Source of the DNA: Planctomycetaceae bacterium UBA6172
GTDB lineage: Bacteria; Planctomycetota; Planctomycetia; Pirellulales; Pirellulaceae
Direction of reading: 5' to 3'
Length of the DNA stretch: 16,102 nt
Assembly: GCA_002422955.1 (NCBI GenBank)
Contig: DITY01000024.1
Location: 15,077 to 31,178 of the forward strand
Shown: positions 1 to 7,813 of the stretch, in pieces
Layout: each line of letters starts with the position of its first letter
Numbering within the stretch: position 1 is the stretch's first letter
The notes under the pieces: generated by a model
What the model was told of the DNA's origin: nothing
The model's database searches: none
The model's input: only the letters and a program-made list of their open reading frames with translations
Translations under genes and position numbers: made by a program

Positions 1-63
1 TTGACGAGCCGATGTCAAGCCACCACGGCGAAGGGAGTCCCAAGGGCGGACGCCGTCGCGAGG

Positions 64-516
64 TCAGTCTTTGACGATGCGGCCGAACAGATGCCCGCCG
101 ACTTCGTCATGCGACCAGGTGCCGCTGTACCGGCCATCGTGGATCAGCACGCGTGACGAAAACCGCCCCATGCCCGGAATCCAAAGGTTGTCGAGCGTGA
201 TCACGGGAGTTTTTCCCGACCACAGAATTTCCAAATCGATCGGCACCTCGCTGTCCGTCTCGCCGTACTGAATCCGCGTGGTGAGGCGATAGCGATCGGG
301 CTCGGGGAGCTTCTCGACCTTGCTGATCGTGTAGGTCTCGGGCTTCGCGCCGCCGGCGTCGTCCTTGTCCGTGGTGTAACGACCGACGAACTTAGCCCCG
401 GTCAGGTACTTCACGAGCCGCTCTTCGCGGGTCGGTTCCTCGGGCGTCGGTTCTTGTGCCGACGCGCAGGGAGCGGCGGCGATCCACGCCAAGCCGATGC
501 AGATCAACCATCTCAT
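64..516 (-). CDS. Small secreted protein of unknown function (150 aa)
   Basis: I do not recognise a function. The protein starts with a clear Sec signal peptide: M-R, then a hydrophobic stretch (residues 3-16) and an A-S-A site, with predicted cleavage after residue 20. A short acidic, proline-rich linker (about 21-35) leads into a compact domain of alternating beta-type segments (about 40-150), with a G-R-Y-T motif near the start and a G-T-W-S-H-D-E-V-G-G-H-L-F-G stretch near the end. This suggests a small exported beta-rich domain, possibly periplasmic. The reading frame is open 25 codons further upstream, but the ATG at 516 fits best: it opens directly into the signal peptide and has GGGAG nine bases upstream. 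It lies downstream of rpoD and is separated from it by a hairpin terminator, so it probably has its own promoter. The gene is very likely real; any role is unknown. Confidence 0.8.
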   Translation of the reverse strand: MRWLICIGLAWIAAAPCASAQEPTPEEPTREERLVKYLTGAKFVGRYTTDKDDAGGAKPETYTISKVEKLPEPDRYRLTTRIQYGETDSEVPIDLEILWSGKTPVITLDNLWIPGMGRFSSRVLIHDGRYSGTWSHDEVGGHLFGRIVKD

Positions 517-544
517 TTCGCAAGTCTCCCGAACCGCAAGGTGT

Positions 545-586
545 AAAAATCGACGGGGCGAGCGGGTGTCACCCGCCCTCGATTTT
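545..586 (-). terminator. Rho-independent terminator after rpoD (probably bidirectional)
   Basis: On the minus strand, 25 bases past the rpoD stop codon, AAAATCGA (579-586) pairs exactly with TCGATTTT (546-553). Inside this outer stem, GCGGGT (571-576) pairs with ACCCGC (562-567) around a three-base loop. The outer stem ends in a T-run in the minus direction (TTTTT at 545-549). The A-rich opposite arm gives a shorter T-run (583-586) on the plus strand, so it could act both ways. It separates rpoD from the small secreted gene. Confidence 0.8.
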
Positions 587-611
587 AACACGTGCGACCC
601 GCGGCTGGGGC

Positions 612-2348
612 CTAGGCCGCGTCTTTGAGAAAACCGTCCAACCGCTGCACGCGGCTGGGGCTTTGCAACTTGGCGACCGCCTTGGCCTCGATCTGGCGAA
701 CCCGTTCCCGAGTCACCTTGAAGATCCGACCGACCTCTTCGAGCGTGTAGCTGTAGCCGTCGACCAAACCGTATCGCAGCCGGATGATTTCCCGTTCGCG
801 GAAGGTCAAGGTCTGCAGCAGCTCGTCGATCTTGTCGCGGAGCATCCCGTTGCCAGCGCAGCGGACCGGGTTTTCACTATCGCTCGATTCGACGAATTCG
901 CCAAAGCTGCTGTCTTCGCCTTCACCGACCGGGCGATCGAGGCTGACCGGATGACGACCGATGTCCATCACCCGTCGCACCTCTTCGACAGAGACCTGCG
1001 TGAACTCGGCCAGTTCCTCGCACGTCGGGTCGCGGCGAAGTTGCTGTGTCAGCTTCTTCTGCGCCTGACGCAGCTTGCTGAGCACGTCGATCATGTGGAC
1101 CGGGATGCGGATCGTGCGGGCCTGATCGGCGACGGCACGCGTGATCGCTTGGCGAATCCACCAGGTCGCGTAGGTGCTGAACTTGAAGCCGCGGCGATAT
1201 TCGTACTTGTCGACGGCCCGCATCAGTCCGGTGTTGCCTTCCTGAATCAGGTCGAGGAACGACAAGCCACGGTTGCGATACTTCTTGGCGATCGACACCA
1301 CCAACCGCAAATTGCCGCTGCACAGCTGGCGTTTGACGGCTTCGTAAATGTCGAAGTGGCGACGGGCCTTGAGCACCCGCTTGCGGAGGCTGGTGGGGCT
1401 TTCCTGAGTCACCAGCATCAGTTCGCGGAGTTCCTGACGCAGGTCCGAGGCCTCATCACGGCTGGTGGGGTCGGCCCCGAGGATCGTCAGCCGTTCGCGG
1501 ATGAACGTCATTCGCTTGGAGATCTTTTCCAGCTGTGACAACAGCGGGGTGACGCGGCGACTGCGGAGCGACAACTCCTCGACCAACTGCAACGCCTTGC
1601 GACGGCGACGCAAAAACCGCTTCCGCACTTCGGCCCGCAACCGGGGCGAGGTGCCGCGACGGACCAACATCTCGAAGTCGTGCTTGTTCTGCCCGATCAT
1701 GACGTCGAGCAGGCCGAGGTTATGCGGCATCCGGCCGGTAATCTGTTCCTTGGTCAAACGCTCGGTCAACGAGACCTTGATCGTGCGGTCGAACGGCAAT
1801 TCGCCGCGGTGAACTTGGTGCAGCGTCGCGACCGTCGATCGCAGGGCGTAATCGTTCTCCAGCAGCGCGCGGCGGAACTGACGGCGCGTGATCTCGATCT
1901 TTTTGGCCAGCGAGATTTCTTCCTCGCGGCTCAGCAAGGGGATCTCGGCCATCTGACTGAGGTACATACGGATCGGATCGTCACTCGACTTGGCGATCTC
2001 CACGGTCGACAGCAGCAGGTCGCCGGAATCGTCGGCCTCGTCGTGCGGATCGGCCATACCCGCTTCGCCTGCGAAGCGGTCGTCCGCCGAATCGCCACGC
2101 GGCTCCGAACGGTTCGACTTCGCGGGGGACCGTTTGTGATCGCCACGTCCGGTCGCGCCGGCGCTGGTTACGATGGGTGCTTCGATCAGCTCGATCCCTC
2201 GAGACTCGATCGCCAGCAGCAACGATTCGAGCTTCTCCGGGCTGACGTCTTCATCGGGAAGATAAGCATTGACGGCGTCAAAGGTCAGGTAACCGGTCGC
2301 CTTGCCTTGAGCGATGAGACGATCGAGTTCTTTGTCCATCAGTTGCAT
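612..2348 (-). CDS. rpoD: RNA polymerase primary sigma factor RpoD (sigma-70), 578 aa
   Basis: This is the primary sigma factor, which directs RNA polymerase to housekeeping promoters. Residues 1-57 look like region 1.1 and are followed by a polar, acidic linker to about 115. Region 1.2 starts near 123 (D-D-P-I-R-M-Y-L, then I-P-L-L-S-R-E-E-E). A basic non-conserved region spans about 155-335. Region 2 spans about 343-415 and contains the near-invariant GLSFLDLIQEGNTGLMRAV and the KFSTYATWWIRQAI promoter-melting/-10 recognition motifs. Region 3 follows to about 490. Region 4 covers about 510-572, with the -35 helix-turn-helix T-L-E-E-V-G...V-T-R-E-R-V-R-Q-I-E near 535-555. The frame stays open upstream to 2483, but the ATG at 2348 has a perfect AGGAGG six bases away and begins region 1.1, so it is chosen. 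It lies 288 bases downstream of dnaG, a classic pairing. Confidence 0.97.
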   Translation of the reverse strand: MQLMDKELDRLIAQGKATGYLTFDAVNAYLPDEDVSPEKLESLLLAIESRGIELIEAPIVTSAGATGRGDHKRSPAKSNRSEPRGDSADDRFAGEAGMADPHDEADDSGDLLLSTVEIAKSSDDPIRMYLSQMAEIPLLSREEEISLAKKIEITRRQFRRALLENDYALRSTVATLHQVHRGELPFDRTIKVSLTERLTKEQITGRMPHNLGLLDVMIGQNKHDFEMLVRRGTSPRLRAEVRKRFLRRRRKALQLVEELSLRSRRVTPLLSQLEKISKRMTFIRERLTILGADPTSRDEASDLRQELRELMLVTQESPTSLRKRVLKARRHFDIYEAVKRQLCSGNLRLVVSIAKKYRNRGLSFLDLIQEGNTGLMRAVDKYEYRRGFKFSTYATWWIRQAITRAVADQARTIRIPVHMIDVLSKLRQAQKKLTQQLRRDPTCEELAEFTQVSVEEVRRVMDIGRHPVSLDRPVGEGEDSSFGEFVESSDSENPVRCAGNGMLRDKIDELLQTLTFREREIIRLRYGLVDGYSYTLEEVGRIFKVTRERVRQIEAKAVAKLQSPSRVQRLDGFLKDAA

Positions 2349-2354
2349 AACAAA

Positions 2355-2360
2355 CCTCCT
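2355..2360 (-). promoter_or_regulatory. Strong ribosome binding site that sets the rpoD start
   Basis: AGGAGG on the minus strand sits six bases before the ATG at 2348. It is the best Shine-Dalgarno match in the window. It rules out the 45-codon upstream extension that the open frame would otherwise allow. Confidence 0.85.
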
Positions 2361-2636
2361 GTTTGGTGCCCGAGCGTCAAATTCTGGGTGGTGACGCACG
2401 AACGGTGGTTGCGGGAATTTGCTTCGGGTCCTGGTGATCTTCACCGCGGATGGCCGAACGCTTCGACATTGCTGAGGATGCACGCGGCGGCATCAAGACC
2501 GCCGAGAAACATCGGGAACCGAGCCCTTGCGGGCCGCCGGGGGGCGCGCGTTTCGCCCCGCGAACTCGACTGGCACTCCTTTGCTAGTGGTTTGAGATGG
2601 AAATCGTTTCCTCACGGACGCTCTAACGGCCGCCGT

Positions 2637-4499
2637 CTATCGCGGGGGGATGCCGTGTTTCGGACGCAGGCTGTTGATCAATTCGCCTAACATCCGGGTG
2701 GCGGAATCGGAGTCGTCCGATTCCTGTTCTTCCTGCTCGATGCGGTTCAATTCGTGCGTGTCGTTCAGCGCGCTCTGTTTCACATGCAGCCGGGCCAAGA
2801 CGGCTTGAAACCGTTCTTGAAAGGACTGGGGAGGCAGACCGGTGCGTTGCCGCATCGCTTCGTCGATGCCGACGACCATGCCTTTCAAGCCTTCGTCCTC
2901 GATCATCATCAGGACGGTATTCAAATCGAGGTCGCGACCTTCCAGTTCCAGATCCTGATAGACCTGCATCAGTGTTCGCGCCCCGCTGGAATGCAACCAC
3001 AGCGGATCGATCTGCTCGATCACTTGCGCGGCCTGCAGCGGATGCTCGATCATGATTTCGAACAGCTCCAGGTCGATCCCGCGGATCGGTTCCAGCGGCT
3101 CGCCGCGGATTTCGAACTCAGTCGGTTCCGGCCCCGAATCGTCGAAACCGCGAGACCGCTGGCGGGCGGCCCGGGTTCGCGATCCGAGTTGGCGGCGCAG
3201 TTCGTCGGCGGGAATCGAAAAGGTCTTGGCGAGGCGGACCAGCATCTGCGAGGTCCGCAAATCACCCGGCTCACCGGCCCGCGCTAACAAGTCAAGCATC
3301 TCCTGGATCGCCTTGGTCGCCCGGTGCGTGTCGCGGGTCAGATCGACGCCTTCGGTCAGCGTCGACAACTTGTGTTCCAAAGCGTCGGGGGCGTTCTGAA
3401 CCAATTGCTCCAGCGATTCGCGGCCGAATTGGTTGATGAAGTCGGCCGGATCGGCGGCTCCGGGAAGGGTCACGATCCGCAGATCGACGTCCGCGACCAC
3501 GAACAGCTCCAACACCTGGTCGGCCCGGCGACGGCCGGCGGTATCCCCGTCCAACACCAACACGACGCGGTCGACGAACCGTTTCAGCACATCAATATGG
3601 CGAGTGCCCAACGCGGTACCCAGCACGGCGACGACCGATTCGATCCCGGCCTGTCGCGCGGCGATCACGTCGGTGTAGCCTTCCATCACCAACACCTCGC
3701 GCGACTTTTGCATCGCCACGCGGGCCAGGTTCAACCCGTACAGCTGACGTGACTTGCTGAACAGCAACGTCTCGGGGCCGTTGATGTACTTGCGGTTCGC
3801 CTCGCGGGGATCGGCCCCCGGCAGGACGCGTCCGCCCATCGAAATCGGCCGGTCCTGCGGGTCCCAAATCGGGAACATCAGCCGGCCGCGGAACATGTCG
3901 TAATGCCCCTTGTTACCGTCCCGAGCGACCGCCAATCCGGCGGCGCGGAGGACCTCGCCGCTGTGCCCCGCCCGACGCGCTTCATCGAGCAACCAAGTCC
4001 AGCGGTCGGGGGTGAAATCGGGGGCGTAACCGATGCGAAACAACTGGCGGCTGGCTTCGTCGATGCCGCGCTGGGTGAGATAATCACGGGCCGCGCGAGT
4101 CTGATCGCTGTCGTCGTTTTCCAGAAACTCGAAGAATGCCCGCTCGGCAAACTTCATCGCGGCCAACAGCGCCGACTTGTCCTCGGGGCCGCCCGGGGCG
4201 ACCTTGCGACCGGTGGTTTGATATTCGATCCCCGCCTGCTCGGCCAAGGTCTTGAGGGCCTCGACGAAATCGACCCCGTCGCGACGCATCACGTAGCTGA
4301 ACACGTCGCCGCCGATATTGCAGACCCAACATCGCCAAGTCTGACGCTGCTGGCTGACATGCAGCGAAGGGCTGCGGTCGTCATGCCAGGGGCAACGGGC
4401 AACCAGATCGCGACCCTGCGGCCTCAATTCCAGATGGCGGCCGATGACGTCGACAATGTCGGCCGACATCCGCACCCGCTCTTTCAAGTCGAAGTCCAT
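2637..4499 (-). CDS. dnaG: DNA primase DnaG, 620 aa
   Basis: DnaG makes the short RNA primers for lagging-strand synthesis, working with the replicative helicase. A CHC2-type zinc-binding domain fills the N-terminus, with ligands C36, H39, C57 and C60. The catalytic core follows, with the M-F-R-G-R-L-M-F-P-I motif near 202-211. The TOPRIM fold (about 268-350) carries the acidic metal ligands E273 (in V-M-E-G-Y-T-D) and D317/D319 (in L-D-G-D-T-A-G). Residues from about 415 to the end form the helical helicase-interaction region, ending in a very acidic stretch. At 620 residues it is slightly longer than the E. coli enzyme (581). The ATG at 4499 is chosen because it gives the family N-terminus (a short helix before A-D-I-V-D-V-I). 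Its ribosome binding site is poor, and the frame extends 21 codons further only to a TTG. It is followed by rpoD; no rpsU is present upstream. Confidence 0.97.
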   Translation of the reverse strand: MDFDLKERVRMSADIVDVIGRHLELRPQGRDLVARCPWHDDRSPSLHVSQQRQTWRCWVCNIGGDVFSYVMRRDGVDFVEALKTLAEQAGIEYQTTGRKVAPGGPEDKSALLAAMKFAERAFFEFLENDDSDQTRAARDYLTQRGIDEASRQLFRIGYAPDFTPDRWTWLLDEARRAGHSGEVLRAAGLAVARDGNKGHYDMFRGRLMFPIWDPQDRPISMGGRVLPGADPREANRKYINGPETLLFSKSRQLYGLNLARVAMQKSREVLVMEGYTDVIAARQAGIESVVAVLGTALGTRHIDVLKRFVDRVVLVLDGDTAGRRRADQVLELFVVADVDLRIVTLPGAADPADFINQFGRESLEQLVQNAPDALEHKLSTLTEGVDLTRDTHRATKAIQEMLDLLARAGEPGDLRTSQMLVRLAKTFSIPADELRRQLGSRTRAARQRSRGFDDSGPEPTEFEIRGEPLEPIRGIDLELFEIMIEHPLQAAQVIEQIDPLWLHSSGARTLMQVYQDLELEGRDLDLNTVLMMIEDEGLKGMVVGIDEAMRQRTGLPPQSFQERFQAVLARLHVKQSALNDTHELNRIEQEEQESDDSDSATRMLGELINSLRPKHGIPPR

Positions 4500-4674
4500 C
4501 GTAGGGGACACCGACAAACTCCACTCTGGGGGCCTGGGTAGATCGCTCAGCCATCGAACCAACGATGACCCGCCGTCCGATCGGTCAACCCAGCCTCAGT
4601 GCCGGGCAAATTTCGATCAGCACGCACATCCTTGCAACGAGTCGGGAAACGAGCACGTCACGAGCGATTCCTGG

Positions 4675-4703
4675 AGTGTGTCGATTCGTCCTGACCCCGT
4701 CAA
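4675..4703 (-). promoter_or_regulatory. Possible sigma-70 promoter for dnaG
   Basis: On the minus strand TTGACG (4698-4703; five of six consensus bases) is followed after exactly 17 bases by CACACT (4675-4680; three of six). It lies in the 219-base gap between the permease stop and the dnaG start and points at dnaG, leaving a leader of about 170 bases. The -10 match is weak, so this is tentative. Confidence 0.3.
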
Positions 4704-4718
4704 CACCAGTTTTAAGGC

Positions 4719-6473
4719 CTAAGCCAAATCGCGATCTTCGAACATCAGCAGCGCCAACATCAGGATCATGATGCTGAAAAAGAACAGGTACGTGAACGCC
4801 CCGGCGAGGTAAATCGGCGGGATCGGATTCCCCGCGTCGACGGCCGATTGGACGTTGAACGTGTTCAGGTTCGGGACCACGACCGCGATCAATTTCCCGA
4901 AGAAGCCGACCAACTCGTTCTCACCCGCGGTGGAACGCACGAGCGGGGCGGTCAGGTTGCCGATCACGTAGATCACGAAGCAGACGACGAAGTTCGCCAA
5001 CAGCGGCAGCCGCGTCGCCAACGCCACCGCGATCCCGCCGATCGCCATCGTTTCCATGAAGTACAAAATCAACGCCGGGATGCTGGTCATCAATTCCTCG
5101 TGACTGACCTGCCAGACCGGCATTTCGTTGCTCGATTCCCGCGCGTCGTAAATCGGCTTGTAACTGAGGACCACCAAAAAGACGGCACTCAGGATCACGA
5201 ACAAGACCAACACGGTCAGCATGATGCCGACATACTTGCCGATCAAGAACGGGCCACGGCCGATCGGCTTGCTGAGCACGGTCAACGCCGTTCGCCCTTC
5301 GATTTCCTCGCTGACGCTGGTGCCAGCCGACCATACCGCCTGCACCATCCCCAGCACCATGATCAGCGTCACGCAGCTGTCCTTCATCAACCGGATGTCC
5401 TCGCCCAGCGTGTTGAAGGGCAGGATGCTGAACAGCAGAATGCCGAAAATGCCGATCGCGATCAGCAACAGGTACAGCGGCTGCGCCATTTCGCTCTTGG
5501 CCGTCGCGTGCGCCACCGCCGCCAACCGCGGCGCGGCCTGACGGAGCGTGATGTAACCCATCATCACCAGGAAAAAGCTGATCGCCACCAGCGGGATCGA
5601 GGCCGCCTCGGGGATCGTCGGACGGGTCACAAACGTCAGCTTCACCGTCGCCGGATCGATTTCACGGTTCTGCATGTAAACCGAATCGGGATCGAACGGC
5701 AGCGGCGGCGCTTCCCGCTCCTCACGCAAATACCGGATCGGCTCGCCAGCGTTGACCCGCACCGGCGGCATATTGAATTTTCCAGGCGTTTCACCGTCCG
5801 CGATGATGATTGTCTTGTCACTTTCGACCGTCAGTTCCGAGACGTTGAACATGACGTAATCCAGCGGCACCTTCTGGAAGGCGGCGCTGTCCGGGTTGGC
5901 GAGGTCCGCCGGGGCGGGTTCCAACTGCCGGATGACCGTTTCGGTACCATCGCCGAACAGATTGACCTGCCAGACCGACCCCAAAATTTCCCGCGGTTCC
6001 TTGACGACCGGGGTCGAGGCCAGCCCGACCACCGAGAAGACCGCCGCGGTCCCGAGTAGGTAGGGAATCACTCCCTCGCTGAAGATCGAACGCAATTCGC
6101 TCCGGGTGCGGTGCCAAACCCCATAAACGATCGCAAAACCGAGCCCCAGGCCGAGCGCCGCGATCGGCAACACCAGCATCCGTCGGTGCTCCCCACCTTG
6201 GGGCAAAAACAACACCCACATCCCCACCGTCAGCACCAGGCCGACAACGAGCGAGGCGACCTTTCCGCCACGGCGTGAGTCGGCGATTTTTCCCAGCGGC
6301 GTCAGCGACAAACCCCAGAACAGGGCCAACACCACCGCCAGCAGGAGCGCCCCCGCGACCAACCCGATGGAAAGCACCCACAGCGGGGTGAGCCAGGTCG
6401 GCAACTTGGTCGCCAACTGGCCAATCAGCAAACCCGACGAAACGAGCGGGCTTGGGTCGAGCATCGAAAGCAT
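4719..6473 (-). CDS. ABC-2-type transporter permease with large soluble insert, 584 aa
   Basis: This is a polytopic inner-membrane protein with about eleven hydrophobic segments by eye. Four lie in the first 155 residues (roughly 32-56, 73-90, 99-118, 135-152). A non-membrane region follows at about 158-288, and seven more segments lie from 291 to 577. The second half carries the hallmark of ABC-2 export permeases, E-E-I-E-G-R-T-A-L-T-V-L-S-K-P-I-G-R followed by a G-K-Y hydrophobic segment (about 388-420); this is the coupling-helix region that contacts the ATPase. The soluble insert is beta-rich and probably faces outside the cytoplasm; the substrate is unknown. No ATP-binding subunit lies next to it in the window, so its partner must be encoded elsewhere. 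The ATG at 6473 is chosen (another ATG is at 6464); neither has a good ribosome binding site. It ends 219 bases before dnaG. Confidence 0.85.
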   Translation of the reverse strand: MLSMLDPSPLVSSGLLIGQLATKLPTWLTPLWVLSIGLVAGALLLAVVLALFWGLSLTPLGKIADSRRGGKVASLVVGLVLTVGMWVLFLPQGGEHRRMLVLPIAALGLGLGFAIVYGVWHRTRSELRSIFSEGVIPYLLGTAAVFSVVGLASTPVVKEPREILGSVWQVNLFGDGTETVIRQLEPAPADLANPDSAAFQKVPLDYVMFNVSELTVESDKTIIIADGETPGKFNMPPVRVNAGEPIRYLREEREAPPLPFDPDSVYMQNREIDPATVKLTFVTRPTIPEAASIPLVAISFFLVMMGYITLRQAAPRLAAVAHATAKSEMAQPLYLLLIAIGIFGILLFSILPFNTLGEDIRLMKDSCVTLIMVLGMVQAVWSAGTSVSEEIEGRTALTVLSKPIGRGPFLIGKYVGIMLTVLVLFVILSAVFLVVLSYKPIYDARESSNEMPVWQVSHEELMTSIPALILYFMETMAIGGIAVALATRLPLLANFVVCFVIYVIGNLTAPLVRSTAGENELVGFFGKLIAVVVPNLNTFNVQSAVDAGNPIPPIYLAGAFTYLFFFSIMILMLALLMFEDRDLA

Positions 6474-6682
6474 GCGAAAATTCCGGGGAGAACGTCCACC
6501 ACACAACAGGTCGCGTCCGGCGACCCATCACCCCCGCGGAAACCGAATCCGGAGACCCGCAGAAGCCGCCGCTAGGCTAGCAATAGCATAACGCGTACCG
6601 ACCAAAACGCGAACCATACGTCCCCAGCCACCGCGCGGTTCACCGTTTTTTCGGCGGGGGCTCCCCAGACAACCGCAACCGG

Positions 6683-7294
6683 TCAATCCGCCAAGTGCTC
6701 GCAACCGGCTTGCAACAGTCGATGGAGAGCCTTGTCCCCCCCTACCTGCTCAACACTCGGCTCGCCGGAAGGCGACCGCGTGCCATCGACTCTCGCCACC
6801 GACTGCTGAAAACGTAGTTGTGCGAGCATCGAGGGGCGGCCGACGTCGATCATCGGCTTACCCGGCGCGCAGCATTGCGAGTAGAAGGGGGTGAAGGTCC
6901 CCGACGTCAGCGTCAAGACATCGAGCGGCGTGATTTCCCGGGCGCCAAAGTCACAAGCCAAAGACCAGTCTTCCGTGGTTTTATCGAAGCTGTACAACCG
7001 AAAACCGTCGAATGGGACGGTTCGTTCGAGATCATCGTTGATCCGCCTCAGCTGAATATCGATCCGATACAGCTCTCGCACATCGCTCCGCCACGTGAAC
7101 GCGTAGCGGTCGACAGCTTTTGCCACGTGCATCGTTCCCGGACTGTTCAAACACATCCACTCGGACATGATCTCCTGCCCCGATTGACTCACGCCCCAGA
7201 AGCGGACGTAAGGGTGAGAGTTGACTCCACCATAAGGCTGGTCCCCGATGTGAACTTCCAGCACAAACAGAGAGGGGCTTAAACCGCCAGTCAT
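6683..7294 (-). CDS. Hypothetical protein, 203 aa, no recognised family
   Basis: I do not recognise this protein. Its composition is that of a real globular protein: balanced, rich in aromatic residues (about ten W/Y in the first 140), and with alternating beta-type segments such as V-L-E-V-H-I-G-D, P-Y-V-R-F-W-G-V and F-D-G-F-R-L-Y-S-F. It has no signal peptide or membrane segment. A C-C pair lies near 140. The last 35 residues are polar and may be disordered. The ATG at 7294 has only a weak AGG-containing ribosome site. The opposite strand is also open over much of the gene, but that translation is R/H/D-rich and looks like an antisense shadow. A strong promoter-like sequence at 7636-7664 points at this gene across a leader of about 335 bases. 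The layout resembles that of a PLAT-like beta-sandwich, but that similarity is too weak to name it. Confidence 0.6.
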   Translation of the reverse strand: MTGGLSPSLFVLEVHIGDQPYGGVNSHPYVRFWGVSQSGQEIMSEWMCLNSPGTMHVAKAVDRYAFTWRSDVRELYRIDIQLRRINDDLERTVPFDGFRLYSFDKTTEDWSLACDFGAREITPLDVLTLTSGTFTPFYSQCCAPGKPMIDVGRPSMLAQLRFQQSVARVDGTRSPSGEPSVEQVGGDKALHRLLQAGCEHLAD

Positions 7295-7539
7295 TTCAGC
7301 AACCTGTTCTCACAATTCGCAAAACAACAAAAAAAGACCGAGCACTCGTTGTTTGGCAGCTGCACTCAGGCAACTACTGCGCGGGCAGCCAAAAATCAGC
7401 AACCGTCGACGACATCGGGAGTCCGACAGGTCGATCCAAGGAAGGGGCTCCGAAGCAACTCCAGGTGAGGCGGCAGGATGCAAAGGACGGCACCCGGACG
7501 CCCCCTAGCCAAGCGAAACCGGACGACGCAACCAAACTT

Positions 7540-7576
7540 CGCGGGATCATCACCCGGTACCTGGAACGATCCCGCG
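7540..7576 (-). repeat. Perfect 9-bp inverted repeat in the leader of the 203-aa gene
   Basis: CGCGGGATC (7540-7548) and GATCCCGCG (7568-7576) are exact inverted copies around a 19-base loop, which itself contains the near-palindrome CCAGGTACCGGG. In the predicted leader RNA this would form a stable stem-loop about 55-90 bases from the putative transcription start. There is no T-run after it, so it does not look like a terminator. Confidence 0.6.
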
Positions 7577-7635
7577 GAGAGCGCCCTACGGCCGATCACC
7601 CCCCCGACTGCCGACCAGCCCCCCCGACGGGGAAA

Positions 7636-7664
7636 AGGGTACGAGTTCCCATTCGGGTTGTCAA
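7636..7664 (-). promoter_or_regulatory. Strong sigma-70-type promoter facing the 203-aa gene
   Basis: On the minus strand a perfect TTGACA (7659-7664) is followed by exactly 17 bases and TACCCT (7636-7641). The -10 box matches the three most conserved positions (TA...T). It is the best promoter candidate in the window. The predicted transcript would start near 7629 and run about 335 bases before the ATG at 7294. Confidence 0.55.
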
Positions 7665-7789
7665 CTAATTCCGATTGGCCACCCGAACGGAGGTCTGCGA
7701 AAACATCAGTCGGATGATGCCGACACTTGGTTTTTAAAGCAACAAGGTTAAATTTGACGGTCCAGGTTGGGTGGCAAGTGCACCCGGTG

Positions 7790-7813
7790 CGAAGCATCCG
7801 CAGGGACGCTTCG
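7790..7813. repeat. 10-bp hairpin downstream of the CheB-CheR kinase gene
   Basis: CGAAGCATCC (7790-7799) can pair with GGACGCTTCG (7804-7813) around a four-base loop, with one mismatch or wobble pair. It lies about 80 bases past the stop of the large kinase gene. There is no T-run on either side, so it may be a weak or Rho-assisted terminator or an RNA-stabilising hairpin. A small inverted repeat, GCACCCGGTGC, lies directly beside it. Confidence 0.4.

Noticed and set aside
1..63. Left edge of the window
   Set aside because: No gene, terminator or promoter could be supported in these bases; the TTGAC/GTCAA inverted repeat at 1-18 is only five base pairs.
2349..2483. 45-codon N-terminal extension of rpoD in an open frame
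   Set aside because: The ATG at 2348 has a perfect AGGAGG at ideal spacing and begins region 1.1. The extension shows no sigma-factor similarity.
6585..6590. TATGCT, a possible -10 box before the permease gene
   Set aside because: No acceptable -35 hexamer lies 15-19 bases upstream on the minus strand.
7327..7352. T7 tract with a CGAG-TG-CTCG palindrome on the minus strand, resembling a terminator
   Set aside because: The palindrome would need a two-base loop and leaves too short a stem for a convincing Rho-independent terminator. It is kept only as part of the leader description.
7465..7717. Two overlapping short plus-strand frames (67 and 79 codons) in the intergenic region
   Set aside because: They overlap each other in different frames, have only weak ribosome sites, and give R/P-rich translations expected by chance in this base composition.
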